A model generated the notes under the pieces. The model was not told the origin of the DNA. It made no database searches and was given only the letters and a program-made list of their open reading frames with translations. A program made the position numbers and the translations under genes. From Croceicoccus mobilis (GTDB lineage: Bacteria > Pseudomonadota > Alphaproteobacteria > Sphingomonadales > Sphingomonadaceae), in contig NZ_LYWZ01000002.1 in assembly GCF_001661965.1 (NCBI RefSeq), positions 62,001 through 126,000 on the forward strand: DNA of 64,000 bases. The letters are read 5' to 3'. This document shows, in pieces, positions 16,538 through 26,439 of this stretch (position 1 is the first letter of the stretch; every line of letters starts with the position of its first letter).

Positions 16538-17998
16538 TCAGCCGTTCAGCGTGTCGCGAACAAGACGGTCGAGCAGGCGCACGCCATAGCCGGTCGCGCC
16601 CTTGTCCCAGGTCGCGCCGGGCTTGTCGGCCCAGACCATGCCCGCAACGTCAAGATGCGCCCACGGCGTATCGTTCATGATGAAACGCTGCAGGAACTGC
16701 GCCGCCGTGATCGAGCCGCCGAAACGCGGGCCCGCGTTCTTCATGTCGGCGATCTGCGAATCCATCAGGCGGTCGTATTCGGGCGCAAGCGGCATGCGCC
16801 ACAGCTTCTCGCCCACGCTCTTGCCCGCAGCGGTGAGCGCGTCGGACAGCTCGTCATTGTTCGAGAACAGGCCCGCATGCTCCTTGCCCAGCGAGACCAG
16901 GATCGCGCCGGTCAGCGTGGCGAGATCGACGATCTTCGAAGGCTTGAAGGTTTCCTGGCACCAGTGCAGCGCATCGCACAGGACGAGGCGGCCTTCGGCG
17001 TCGGTGTTGATGACCTCGATCGTCTGGCCCGACATCGAGGTGACGACGTCACCGGGACGCTGCGCATTGCCGTCGGGCATGTTCTCGGTCAGGCCGCAGA
17101 TGCCCACGATATTGGCCTTCGCCTTGCGGGCGGCGAGCGCGAGCATCGTGCCCGCGACCGCACCTGCGCCGCCCATGTCCCACTTCATCTCTTCCATGCC
17201 GGCAGCCGGCTTGATGCTGATACCGCCCGAATCGAAGGTCACGCCCTTGCCCACGAAAGCCAGCGGCGCTTCCGAGCCGCCGCCCTTCCAGTGCATGGCG
17301 ATGATGCGCGCGGGCCGGTCGATCGAACCCTGCCCCACGCCCAGCAGCGCGCCCATGCCCAACGCCGACATTTCCTCGACCGTGAGCACGGTGATTTCGA
17401 TACCGGTGCCTTCCAGGCGCTCTTTGCAACGCTCGACAAAGGTTTCGGGATAGATCTTGTTGGCAGGCTCGCTTACCAGTTCGCGGGTGAACTCGACCCC
17501 GGTGGCGACGGCGGCGGCATCGTCCCATGCCGCGTCAGTGCCCGCGGGCGCGCCGATGACGACCGCTTCGGTCAGCGAAGGCTTCTGCTCTTCCTTCAGC
17601 TTCGTGCGATAGGTGTCGATCCGCCAGCTGCGCAGACGCATGCCCATCAGGAAAGCGGCAGCACCAGCCGCATCGACATTGGCTTCGGAGAAATCGACGC
17701 CCACGCTCTTCTTGCCAGAAGTAAGGTAGCGCGCGATCACCGCAGCGCCCGCCTTTTCCAGCGCGGCCTGACGGTCGGCAGCGCCTGCCTTGCCGGTGCC
17801 CGCCAGCACGATCTGGCGCACCGCGCCGTCAATTTCGGCAAAGCCTTCGAAGATCTGGCCGGGCTTGCCCTTGAAGCGGTTTTCCTTCGCCCCTTCCTTC
17901 AGGGCGTTGGGCAGGAAAGCGGGCAGGCTGTCCTCGGCCACAGGCACGACACTGGTGCGGATTTCCGGGGAAAGCGATTCGGCGAAGGTGAATTTCAT
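16538..17998 (-). CDS. pepA: leucyl (cytosol) aminopeptidase
   Basis: 486 aa M17 aminopeptidase. The C-terminal catalytic domain carries the two-zinc site: VGKGVTFDSGGISIKPA, MKWDMGGAGAV and the signature NTDAEGRLVLCDAL. Length and domain order are standard. ATG at 17998 (MKFTFAESLSPEIRTS). PepA of other proteobacteria also binds DNA in cer/Xer recombination; whether this one does cannot be said, although a XerD homologue lies at 40646-41548. Confidence 0.96.
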   Translation of the reverse strand: MKFTFAESLSPEIRTSVVPVAEDSLPAFLPNALKEGAKENRFKGKPGQIFEGFAEIDGAVRQIVLAGTGKAGAADRQAALEKAGAAVIARYLTSGKKSVGVDFSEANVDAAGAAAFLMGMRLRSWRIDTYRTKLKEEQKPSLTEAVVIGAPAGTDAAWDDAAAVATGVEFTRELVSEPANKIYPETFVERCKERLEGTGIEITVLTVEEMSALGMGALLGVGQGSIDRPARIIAMHWKGGGSEAPLAFVGKGVTFDSGGISIKPAAGMEEMKWDMGGAGAVAGTMLALAARKAKANIVGICGLTENMPDGNAQRPGDVVTSMSGQTIEVINTDAEGRLVLCDALHWCQETFKPSKIVDLATLTGAILVSLGKEHAGLFSNNDELSDALTAAGKSVGEKLWRMPLAPEYDRLMDSQIADMKNAGPRFGGSITAAQFLQRFIMNDTPWAHLDVAGMVWADKPGATWDKGATGYGVRLLDRLVRDTLNG

Positions 17999-18277
17999 AT
18001 GGGCGTCTTCCTGTTTTTCTCTTTCGCCTGCCGTTCGGGGGGAAAGTGCGGCAGGGACCGTGCGCCAAGGGTATCCGCGTTTCGTGCGTTCGCATCCGTG
18101 CGGGATCGAAAACGCTTGAAGGGGCTTTGGCGTATTGTGCGATTGCAGTTAGGGGGCGGCGGTGCGATAGGCAAGCCATGCTGCCGACAGGTCGCATCGC
18201 ATATGCCATGAACAATTGCCGGATGGCCGGCCAGAGCCGAGACAAAAGCCGACAGATTGCCCGACTTGCCCTGCCAG

Positions 18278-20659
18278 ATGCCCTTCCGCCGCTCCGCCAA
18301 CTTCCTGCTTGGCGCCGCCATCAGCCCCTTTGCGCTGCTGGCTGCCCCTGCGTTCGCGCAGGATGTGACCGGTCCCATCGAAACGCCCGAAATGCTGCGC
18401 GAGAGCGAGCCAGGCGCCGCGCTGGAGCGTAAGGCGCAGTCCGGCGCGGCAGAGGATTTCTGGGCCAGCTATGACGGCATCAGCGAAGAAGAAACGGTGC
18501 CCGAGGCGGGCGAACCGGGCTCTCCCTTCTCAATTGCCGCGCCCGAAAGCGACGACCAGATCGCGTTCGAGGCCGACGAACTCGGCTATGAGATGGATGA
18601 CGAGATCATCTCTGCCAGCGGCAATGTCGTGCTGCGCCGTGCCGATCAGGAACTGCACGCGGATACGGTCCGCTGGAACCGCAATACAGGCGAGATCGTC
18701 GCCAGCGGCAATGTCCGCCTTACCGATACGGGCGGCAACAAGCTCTATACCGAAGAGCTGACGCTGACCGACGAACTGGCGGCGGGCGCGATGGAAAACC
18801 TGCTGCTGGTGCTGACAGAGGGGCAGCGCATGGCCGCCCGCACGGGACAGCGCATGGAAGATGGGCGCATACGCCTGACCGATGCGGCCTATTCGCCTTG
18901 CCCCGTCACCACCGACGAAGGCTGCGCCAAGGACCCGAGCTGGCGCTTTACGGCGACCCGCGTCGATTACGATCCCGAAACGCAGGTCATTCGCTTTCGC
19001 GGCGCGATGCTGGAACTGTTCGGCGCGCCACTGATCCCGCTGCCCGGCCTTTCGGTGCGCGCCGACGGGCAGCCGGTATCGGGCATCGGCACGCCGAACC
19101 TGCGCTTCTCCGCGAGCAACGGGGTGGAGATCGAGAACAGCTATTACTGGCGGATCGCGGCCAATCGCGAACTGACGCTCGGCGCGAACATCTACACCGA
19201 TGTCTGGCCCATGCTCTCGGCCAGCTACAAGGCGCTGACCGCAGATGGCGCCTATCAGATCACCGGATATGCGACGTCATCCACGCGCATTCCCATCGGC
19301 GATTCGACCGTGCAGACCTCGCAAAAGGACCTGCGCGGCTATTTCGATGCCAATGGCCGCTTCAACCTTGATGACAACTGGTCGGTCACCGCATCGATCC
19401 GGGTAGCAAGCGACCGGACGTTCCTTCGCCGCTATGACATCAGCCGCGACGACCGCCTGCGCTCGATGATCAATGTCGAGCGGATCGACGACGATTCCTA
19501 CCTCTCCTTCTCAGGCTGGATGACGCAGACCTTGCGCGCCGGCGACGAACAGGGGCTGGTGCCGCTGGCGCTGCCGGTGATCGACTACCGCCGCCGCATC
19601 GCCGATCCGGTGCTGGGCGGCCAGATCATGCTGCAGGCGAACTCGCTCGCGCTTACCCGCACCGACGGGCAGGATACGCAGCGCGCCTTTGCCAAGGCGG
19701 AGTGGAACCTTCGCCGCTACACCCCATGGGGACAGGTCGTCGAATTGACCGCGCTGGGCCGCGCCGATGTCTATCACTCGGATGAAAACGCGCTGACCAG
19801 CGTCGAACTTTATCGCGGGACACAGGGCTGGCAGGCGCGCGGCGTGGCGATCGGCGCGATCGACGTCAAATATCCGCTGACCGGCGCGATATTCGGGGGA
19901 ACGCAGGTATTCACCCCCCGCGTCCAGCTGGTGGCGACCCCCGACATCAAGAATCTCGACATCCCGAACGAGGACGCGCGCGCCATTGATCTTGAGGATT
20001 CGAATCTTTTCGCGCTCAATCGCTTCCCCGGATATGACCGGGTCGAGGAAGGCGTGCGCTTCACCTATGGCTTCGACTGGCGCTGGAATGCGCCGGGCTG
20101 GCAGATCGACGCGACATTGGGGCAAAGCTACCGCCTGTCCGACGCGCCGATCCTGTTCCCCGACGGCACCGGCCTCACCAGCCGCACCAGCGACATCGTG
20201 GGCCGCACCGAAGTGCGCTGGCGCAATTTCATCAAGGTCGCGCACCGCTTCCGGCTCGACAAGGATAATCTTGCCGTGCGCCGCAACGAACTGGACTTCA
20301 CCGTCGGTTCGAACCGCACCTATGTCGAGGCGGGCTATCTCAGGCTCAACCGCGACATTCCCGATACGCTGGAGGATCTGCGCGACCGCGAGGAATTGCG
20401 CATCGCGGGGCGGCTGGGATTCCAGAGATACTGGTCGCTGTTCGGCGCCGCTGTCATCAACCTCACCGACAAGAACGAGGATCCGACCAATACCTCGGAC
20501 GGGTTCGATCCGCTGCGCACGCGCCTCGGCCTTGCGTATGAGGACGACTGCCTTGAGCTTGGCGTGACCTGGCGCCGCGATGCGCAGGCCAACGGCGATG
20601 CGCGCAAGGGTAATACCTTCCTGTTCCGCTTCCGGCTCAAGAACATCGGCTTCAACTAA
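18278..20659 (+). CDS. lptD: LPS-assembly protein LptD
   Basis: 793 aa. The outer-membrane component that inserts LPS with LptE. Signal peptide MPFRRSANFLLGAAISPFAL.. ends at AFA-QD. Residues about 85-200 are the periplasmic OstA/LptA-like jellyroll (IAFEADELGYEMDDEIISAS, HADTVRWNRNTGEIVASGNV); the remainder is a beta-barrel with repeated aromatic-ended strands, ending in ..RLKNIGFN. Cysteines (CPVTTDEGC and one near the C-terminus) may form the interdomain disulfide. The ATG at 18278 is chosen over a TTG seven codons earlier because it starts at the signal peptide. Followed by surA, as in many proteobacteria. Confidence 0.95.
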   Translation: MPFRRSANFLLGAAISPFALLAAPAFAQDVTGPIETPEMLRESEPGAALERKAQSGAAEDFWASYDGISEEETVPEAGEPGSPFSIAAPESDDQIAFEADELGYEMDDEIISASGNVVLRRADQELHADTVRWNRNTGEIVASGNVRLTDTGGNKLYTEELTLTDELAAGAMENLLLVLTEGQRMAARTGQRMEDGRIRLTDAAYSPCPVTTDEGCAKDPSWRFTATRVDYDPETQVIRFRGAMLELFGAPLIPLPGLSVRADGQPVSGIGTPNLRFSASNGVEIENSYYWRIAANRELTLGANIYTDVWPMLSASYKALTADGAYQITGYATSSTRIPIGDSTVQTSQKDLRGYFDANGRFNLDDNWSVTASIRVASDRTFLRRYDISRDDRLRSMINVERIDDDSYLSFSGWMTQTLRAGDEQGLVPLALPVIDYRRRIADPVLGGQIMLQANSLALTRTDGQDTQRAFAKAEWNLRRYTPWGQVVELTALGRADVYHSDENALTSVELYRGTQGWQARGVAIGAIDVKYPLTGAIFGGTQVFTPRVQLVATPDIKNLDIPNEDARAIDLEDSNLFALNRFPGYDRVEEGVRFTYGFDWRWNAPGWQIDATLGQSYRLSDAPILFPDGTGLTSRTSDIVGRTEVRWRNFIKVAHRFRLDKDNLAVRRNELDFTVGSNRTYVEAGYLRLNRDIPDTLEDLRDREELRIAGRLGFQRYWSLFGAAVINLTDKNEDPTNTSDGFDPLRTRLGLAYEDDCLELGVTWRRDAQANGDARKGNTFLFRFRLKNIGFN

Positions 20660-20660
20660 A

Positions 20661-20693
20661 GCCCAAGGGCAAACGCAGCCATTGCCCTTGGGC
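20661..20693 (+). terminator. hairpin after lptD
   Basis: GCCCAAGGGCAA (20661-20672) pairs perfectly with TTGCCCTTGGGC (20682-20693) around a 9-base loop, one base after the lptD stop. No T-run follows, so it may attenuate or stabilise mRNA rather than terminate before surA. Confidence 0.55.
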
Positions 20694-20884
20694 CTCAGCC
20701 CTCCTAAACCCCGCCCGGCTCAGCCCCGGTTAAGCATGAAACGGGCAAGCGCGTGGTGGACAAGCCCGATGGGACTGTGCGCCGGTTCTTGGCATGCGGA
20801 CATGTCGGGGCCATGCAGATGATTAGTCAGCGCCATGCCGTTCGCATTTTCGCGGCGGCCCGCGCGGTGAGGGATGCGAATACG

Positions 20885-22255
20885 ATGAGTTCAGTTGCGA
20901 TCATGGCCAATGCCCATAAGCGGATGCTGCGTGCAGGTGCGATGGCCTTGCTGGCCTCTGCCCTGGCAATGCCCGGCGCGGCCCTTGCGCAGAACGCTGC
21001 GAGCAATGCCGCGCCCTCGATCGATCTCGACGCGCAGGCCACCGCCGCGCCCGCCGACAATGGCGTGCGCTCCGCCAATGCCAAGGTGAACGGCGAGATC
21101 ATTACGGGCACTGACATCGACCAGCGCGTCGCATGGGTGGAAGCGACCAGCCAGCGCAAGCTCACTCCTGCCGAACGCCAGCAGGTGGTGCAGCAGCTGG
21201 TGGACGAGATGATCCAGATGCAGGCAGCGCGCGATCTGGAAATCACCATCCCCTCCGAACAGATCGAGCAGACTTACGAACGCTATGCGCAGCAGGAGCT
21301 GGGCATGGGCAAGGACGAGCTCGACAAGCTGACGCGCCAGATCGGTTCGTCGCCCGCCGCGATCAAGAACATGCTGAAGGCCCAGATCGCCTGGCAGCAG
21401 CTGCTGCGCCAGAATGTCGCGCCGATGGTCAATGTCTCCGCGCGTGAGGTGAACGAGCAGATCGACCGCATGAAGGCCGACAAGGGCACGAACGAGTACC
21501 GCCTTGGCGAGATCTATGTCGCCGCGCCCGCAGGGCAGGACGAGCAGACCGGCCAGAAGCTGGAAGAGATCATGAAGTACCTGCAGGAAACGCAGGACTT
21601 TTCCGCCACGGCTGCGAAATATTCGCAGGCGTCGACTGCCGCGCGGGGCGGCGATCTGGGCTTCGTGCGCCTTGATCGGCTGCCGCCCGAACTGGCGCAG
21701 GTCGTGCCGACGATGGAAGTCGGGCAGCTTCAGGGCCCGATTCCGTGCTGCGGCGGCTATTCGGTCCTGTACCTGCGCGACAAGCGGCAGGTGATGGTCG
21801 CCGATCCGCGTGACGGCATCGTCAGCCTCGCGCAGATTTCGATCGACATGCCGGCCGGCCTCACCATGCCGCAGATGAACCAGTTCGCCGCCAAGTTCGG
21901 AACGGATACGCAGGCCTTTACCGGCGGCTGCGCGACGGTGGAGGCGGATGCGAAGGCAATCGGCGCCGAAGCCGTGCTCGCCCCCTCGGTCTCGATCCGC
22001 CAGCTTCCGCAGCAGCTGCAGGAGATGGTGCTCCAGACTCCCGATGGCGGCGTGACGCGCCCCTATGGCGTGGCTGCATCGGATGCGAGCCAGCCGCTGC
22101 GCGCAATGATGGTCTGTTCGCGTGAGGATCCGCCGATGCTGAACGGCCCGACCTTCGACCAGGTGATGAACCAGATCGAGAACGAGCGTATCGAGCGCCG
22201 CGCCCAGAACTATCTGCGCGACCTGCGCCGCGACGCCATCGTCGAATACAACTGA
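20885..22255 (+). CDS. surA: periplasmic chaperone / peptidyl-prolyl isomerase SurA
   Basis: 456 aa from ATG 20885, with GAGGG about 11 bases upstream; an ATG six codons later is also possible. A signal peptide ends near GAALA-QN. The SurA_N chaperone module (VNGEIITGTDIDQRV to about residue 170) is followed by a parvulin domain (RLGEIYVAAPAGQ, ATAAKYSQASTAARGGDLGF, LPPELAQVV) and a second, degenerate C-terminal region. It escorts outer-membrane proteins, including LptD encoded upstream. An upstream in-frame extension lacks signal-peptide features. Confidence 0.92.
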   Translation: MSSVAIMANAHKRMLRAGAMALLASALAMPGAALAQNAASNAAPSIDLDAQATAAPADNGVRSANAKVNGEIITGTDIDQRVAWVEATSQRKLTPAERQQVVQQLVDEMIQMQAARDLEITIPSEQIEQTYERYAQQELGMGKDELDKLTRQIGSSPAAIKNMLKAQIAWQQLLRQNVAPMVNVSAREVNEQIDRMKADKGTNEYRLGEIYVAAPAGQDEQTGQKLEEIMKYLQETQDFSATAAKYSQASTAARGGDLGFVRLDRLPPELAQVVPTMEVGQLQGPIPCCGGYSVLYLRDKRQVMVADPRDGIVSLAQISIDMPAGLTMPQMNQFAAKFGTDTQAFTGGCATVEADAKAIGAEAVLAPSVSIRQLPQQLQEMVLQTPDGGVTRPYGVAASDASQPLRAMMVCSREDPPMLNGPTFDQVMNQIENERIERRAQNYLRDLRRDAIVEYN

Positions 22256-22272
22256 TCCGAAAGGGCGAGCGC

Positions 22273-23289
22273 ATGGCAATTGCGCCGCTGGCCATCTCCA
22301 TCGGAGACCCCGCTGGCATCGGGCCGGAGCTGATCGCGCGCATCTGGGACATGCGGCGCGCAGATCCGATGCCCGATTTCGCCTGCGTGGGCAGTGCCGC
22401 GCTGATGCAGGCGGCCGCGATGAAGGATGGCATCGACCTGCCCGTGGCGCGCATTTCCACGATGGCAGAAGCGCGTGATGCTTTTGGCGAAGCGTTGCCG
22501 GTGATCGACCTTGCCGATGTCGACTACACGCCCGGCCGCCCGAGCGAGGCCGGGGCCAGCCTCGCACTGGCCGCGCTCGACCGCGCTTCGGCATTGGCGG
22601 TCAGAGGCGAGGCATCTGCCATGGTCACCGCCCCCATTGCCAAGGCGGAGCTTGCCAAAGTCGGCTTCAACCATCCCGGCCAGACCGAATTCGTGGCCGA
22701 GGCCTGCGGCATTCCCGCCGAAGACGCGGTAATGATGCTGGCCGGCCCCTCGCTCCGGGTCGTGCCGCTTACCGTGCATGTGGCGCTGGCAAAGGTGCCC
22801 TCGCTGCTTTCGACCGAACTGATCGTGCGCCGCACCGCCATCGCCGCCCGCGCGCTGCAAAGCGACTATGGCCTGTCGTCGCCGCGCATCGCACTCACCG
22901 GCCTCAACCCCCATGCAGGCGAAGATGGCCGGATGGGGCATGAGGAGGCCGAGATCATCGTACCCGCTGTCCGGCAATTGCAGGCGCAAGGCTTCGCCGT
23001 GCGCGGCCCGCTGCCTGCCGACACCATGTTCCATGCCGCCGCGCGGGAGAAATATGATCTCGCCGTGTGCATGTATCACGATCAGGCGCTGATCCCGCTG
23101 AAGGCGCTGGATTTCGATCAGGGGGTGAACGTGACGCTTGGCCTGCCGATCATCCGCACCTCGCCCGATCATGGCACCGCTTTCGACATTGCGGGCACAG
23201 GCCGCCCCTCGGTGGGGCCGATGCTCGCCGCGATCCGCATGGCGGGCGATTGCGCCGCGCGCCGCCACGCGAACAGCTACGCGGCATGA
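22273..23289 (+). CDS. pdxA: 4-hydroxythreonine-4-phosphate dehydrogenase
   Basis: 338 aa, standard length. It oxidises 4-phosphohydroxy-L-threonine in the DXP-dependent PLP pathway. [12 protein letters not shown] starts the protein; [32 protein letters not shown] (metal-binding His) and [18 protein letters not shown] are conserved. Its TGA overlaps the rsmA start (ATGA). Begins 17 bases after surA, so surA-pdxA-rsmA form an operon. Confidence 0.95.
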   Translation: MAIAPLAISIGDPAGIGPELIARIWDMRRADPMPDFACVGSAALMQAAAMKDGIDLPVARISTMAEARDAFGEALPVIDLADVDYTPGRPSEAGASLALAALDRASALAVRGEASAMVTAPIAKAELAKVGFNHPGQTEFVAEACGIPAEDAVMMLAGPSLRVVPLTVHVALAKVPSLLSTELIVRRTAIAARALQSDYGLSSPRIALTGLNPHAGEDGRMGHEEAEIIVPAVRQLQAQGFAVRGPLPADTMFHAAAREKYDLAVCMYHDQALIPLKALDFDQGVNVTLGLPIIRTSPDHGTAFDIAGTGRPSVGPMLAAIRMAGDCAARRHANSYAA

Positions 23290-24110
23290 CCGGCGCCACC
23301 CTTCCCCCCTTGCGCGAAGTGATCGCCACGCATGGCCTTTCCGCATCGAAAGCGCTGGGCCAGAACTTCCTGTTCGACGAACAATTGCTGGACCGCATCG
23401 CTGCCATCCCCGGATCGCTGGAAGGGCATGACGTGCTGGAGATCGGGCCCGGCCCCGGCGGCCTTACCCGCGCCCTGCTGCGCGCAGGCGCGAATGTCAC
23501 CGCGATCGAGATGGACCGCCGCTGCCTTCCCGCTTTGGCAGAGGTGGAGGCCGCATTCCCCGGCAAGCTGCGCGTGATCGAGGGGGATGCGATGGGGATC
23601 GACCACGATAGCCTGTTCCCCGGCCCCTACGCGGTTGCCGCGAACCTTCCCTATAATGTCGGCACCGCGCTCTTCACCCGCTGGATGGGGGCAGAGGGAT
23701 GGCCGCCCAAGTGGACTTCGCTTACGCTGATGTTCCAGCAGGAGGTCGCGCAGCGCATCGCCGCGCAGCCAGACACCGGCGCCTATGGCCGATTGGCCGT
23801 GCTGGGCCAGTGGCGCGCCCATGCGAAAATCGCGATGAAGGTGCACCGAAGCGCCTTCACCCCGCCGCCCAAGGTGATGAGCGCCATCGTCCACGTCACC
23901 CCCGGAGAAGCTCCGGAAGGCGTGTCGATGAAAGTGCTGGCGCGCGTAACCGAGGCCGCCTTTGGTCAGCGGCGCAAGATGCTGCGCCAGTCGCTGAAGG
24001 GCGTGCCCGGCGCGCTCGAGGCGCTGGAGAGGCTGGGCATCGAATCCACCCGCCGGGCCGAGACCTTGACCATTGACGAGTTCGTCGCGGTGGCCAAAGC
24101 CCTGTCCTGA
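23286..24110 (+). CDS. rsmA: 16S rRNA (adenine1518/1519-N6)-dimethyltransferase
   Basis: 274 aa, KsgA family. [15 protein letters not shown], the SAM motif [15 protein letters not shown] and the catalytic [11 protein letters not shown] block are present, with [12 protein letters not shown] in the C-terminal domain. It dimethylates two adjacent adenines in helix 45 during 30S maturation. Starts by ATGA overlap with pdxA. Confidence 0.96.
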   Translation: MTGATLPPLREVIATHGLSASKALGQNFLFDEQLLDRIAAIPGSLEGHDVLEIGPGPGGLTRALLRAGANVTAIEMDRRCLPALAEVEAAFPGKLRVIEGDAMGIDHDSLFPGPYAVAANLPYNVGTALFTRWMGAEGWPPKWTSLTLMFQQEVAQRIAAQPDTGAYGRLAVLGQWRAHAKIAMKVHRSAFTPPPKVMSAIVHVTPGEAPEGVSMKVLARVTEAAFGQRRKMLRQSLKGVPGALEALERLGIESTRRAETLTIDEFVAVAKALS

Positions 24111-24159
24111 TCGCGCCATGGGTGGATATTCGGGACCGACCGCACTAGATCGGTTTCGA

Positions 24160-25407
24160 ATGCAACAAGCACAGACCACAGCGATCACCCCCGAACAATC
24201 CGCCATGCTGGACGCGGTCGATGCCGCGCGCATGCTGGAGCGAAGCTGCGAGTGGAGCCGCCTCAACACCGGCACCGCCAATCTGGAGGGACTGGCGCGG
24301 CAGGCCGACATGCTGGCCGAATGTTTCGCCATGCTGCCGGGTGAGGTCCGTCTGGAAGATCCCGGCCCGGTGTCGGCCATTGACGCGAGCGGCGCGGAGA
24401 TCGCATTGCAGCGCGGCCAGCACCTCGTCCTCTCCGTGCGCCCCGACGCGCCGCGACGCGTGCTGCTGACGGGCCATATGGACACGGTGTTTCCAAAGGA
24501 CAGCGCGTTTCAGGACATCTCTGAGATTGAACCCGGCGTCCTCAATGGCCCCGGCCTTGCCGACATGAAGGGCGGCATCGCGGTCATCGCCGAAGCGCTG
24601 ATGGCGTTCGAGACCAGCTCGCTCGCGCCCCAGCTCGGCTATGACGTCATGATCAATGCGGATGAGGAAGTGGGCAGCCAATCCTCCGCCGCGCTGATCG
24701 AACGTCTGGCCAAGGGCAAGCATGCCGCGCTGACCTATGAACCGGCGACCGCGCCCGATGGCACTCTGGCAGGTGCGCGCGGGGGTTCGGGCAATTACTC
24801 GGTCACCATCAAAGGCCAGTCCGCCCATGCCGGGCGCAATCCGCAGGACGGGCGCAACGCCATTGTCGCGGCCAGCGATCTCGTGCTGCGGCTGAAACAG
24901 ATGCAGAGCGCCGAGATCCCGATCAACCCGGCCAAGATCGAGGGCGGCAGCGCCAATAATGTCGTGCCCGACCATGCGGTGCTGCGCTTCAACATCCGCC
25001 CCAAGAGCCGCGAGGCCGCCGCCGCGTTCGAGGCCGCCCTGCCCGCGCTGCTGCAAGAAATCGAAACCGAGCACGGCGTTTCCGCCCATCTCCACGGCGC
25101 GATTTCCCGCCCGCCCAAACCGATCGATCCGGCCGCTGCCAGCCTGTTTGCGCTGGTCGATGACAGTTCGCGTGCATTGGGCCTTGTCGCCGGGCGGCGC
25201 GACACGGGCGGGGTTTGCGATGGCAATAATATCGCCGCATGCGGGGTGCCGGTGGTCGATACCATGGGCGTGCGTGGCGGCTCGATCCACTCGCCAGAGG
25301 AATTCCTGATCGTCGAATCGCTTGCCGAACGCGCGCGCCTGTCCGCACTGGTGCTGCACCGCATTGCCGCGGGCGAACTCGCCGCCGTGCTGGGAGAGCT
25401 GACATGA
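24160..25407 (+). CDS. M20 family metallopeptidase-like hydrolase, arginine-succinyl operon member
   Basis: 415 aa from ATG 24160 (MQQAQTTAITPEQ). The M20 zinc site is complete: LLTGHMDTVFP (His, Asp), GPGLADMKGGIAV (Asp), INADEEVGS (catalytic Glu-Glu), TYEPA and the C-terminal SIHSPEEF (His). GQSAHAGRNPQDGRNAI is the dimerisation-lid segment. Its TGA overlaps astA. Related M20 enzymes remove acyl groups or C-terminal Glu/Asp. Next to astA and astB a desuccinylase role (replacing AstE) is possible but only inferred. Confidence 0.83.
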   Translation: MQQAQTTAITPEQSAMLDAVDAARMLERSCEWSRLNTGTANLEGLARQADMLAECFAMLPGEVRLEDPGPVSAIDASGAEIALQRGQHLVLSVRPDAPRRVLLTGHMDTVFPKDSAFQDISEIEPGVLNGPGLADMKGGIAVIAEALMAFETSSLAPQLGYDVMINADEEVGSQSSAALIERLAKGKHAALTYEPATAPDGTLAGARGGSGNYSVTIKGQSAHAGRNPQDGRNAIVAASDLVLRLKQMQSAEIPINPAKIEGGSANNVVPDHAVLRFNIRPKSREAAAAFEAALPALLQEIETEHGVSAHLHGAISRPPKPIDPAAASLFALVDDSSRALGLVAGRRDTGGVCDGNNIAACGVPVVDTMGVRGGSIHSPEEFLIVESLAERARLSALVLHRIAAGELAAVLGELT

Positions 25408-26423
25408 CCCATATCATCCGCCCCTCCCGCCTTGACGATCTGGAAGCCGTTTATGAGATGGCGAAGCTGACTGGCGGCGGCTTTACCAACCTGCCGCCCG
25501 ACCGCGACGCGCTGACCGCCAAGCTCGAGGCCAGCGCCACTGCCTTTGCCCGCCCGATGGACAGCGGTTTCGGCCATGATTTGTTCGTGCTGATGCTGGA
25601 GGATGCGGAGACCGGCAAGGTACGCGGTACCTGCCAGATCTTCAGCCATATCGGCGGCGAACTGCCGTTCTATTCCTATCGCATCGCCATGCTCACCACG
25701 CATAGCCGCGAACTTAATCGCACCTTCCGCAACAAGATGCTCAATCTCGTCACCGACCTCGAAGGCTCCAGCGAGGTGGGCGGGTTGTTCCTTCACCCCA
25801 ATGCGCGCGCGGGCGGGCTGGGCCTGCTGCTGGCGCGCAGCCGCTATCTGTTCATCGCCATGCACCGCGCGAAATTCGGCGAAAAGCTGCTGGCGGAACT
25901 GCGCGGCGTGGTCGATGCACAGGGGAATGCGCCGTTCTGGGATGGCGTGGCGGGCCGGTTCTTTGGCATGAGCTTCCGCGAGGCGGACGAGTTCAATGCC
26001 CTGAACGGCAACCAGTTCATCGCCGACCTCATGCCGCGCAACCCGATCTATGTCTCCATGATCAGCGAGGAAGCGCGCGACGCCATTGCCGTGCCGCATG
26101 AAACCGGCCGCCCCGCGATGCGCATGCTGGAGGCCGAGGGCTTCGCATTCGAAAACTACGTCGATATCTTCGACGGCGGCCCCACGATGATTGCCCGCAC
26201 GGACCAGGTGAAGACCATCGCGGACACGCAGACCACCACTCTGGCAGGCACGGAACCGACCGGATCGACCCGCGCTTTGATCGCGGCAGGCGAACTCACT
26301 GATTTCCGCTGCGCCATGGGCCGTGCCGAAATGCTGGAGGACGGCACACTGGCGCTCAATGCCGAGACTGCGGCAGCGCTCAAACTTTCCCCCGGCGACA
26401 CGCTCTGCTGGGCGCCCCGTTAA
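25404..26423 (+). CDS. astA: arginine N-succinyltransferase
   Basis: 339 aa. It transfers succinyl from succinyl-CoA to the alpha-amino group of arginine, step 1 of the AST catabolic pathway. IIRPSRLDDLEAVYEMAKLTG, GFTNLPPDRDAL, EVGGLFLHPNARAGGLGLLL and FWDGVAGRFFGMSF are diagnostic. The ATG overlaps the M20 gene's TGA, and astB follows 16 bases later. Confidence 0.94.
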   Translation: MTHIIRPSRLDDLEAVYEMAKLTGGGFTNLPPDRDALTAKLEASATAFARPMDSGFGHDLFVLMLEDAETGKVRGTCQIFSHIGGELPFYSYRIAMLTTHSRELNRTFRNKMLNLVTDLEGSSEVGGLFLHPNARAGGLGLLLARSRYLFIAMHRAKFGEKLLAELRGVVDAQGNAPFWDGVAGRFFGMSFREADEFNALNGNQFIADLMPRNPIYVSMISEEARDAIAVPHETGRPAMRMLEAEGFAFENYVDIFDGGPTMIARTDQVKTIADTQTTTLAGTEPTGSTRALIAAGELTDFRCAMGRAEMLEDGTLALNAETAAALKLSPGDTLCWAPR

Positions 26424-26439
26424 AACCAAGGACGAGATA

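Noticed and set aside
20891-22594. 567-codon minus-strand frame antisense to surA
   Set aside because: Shadow of surA and pdxA with no conserved motif.
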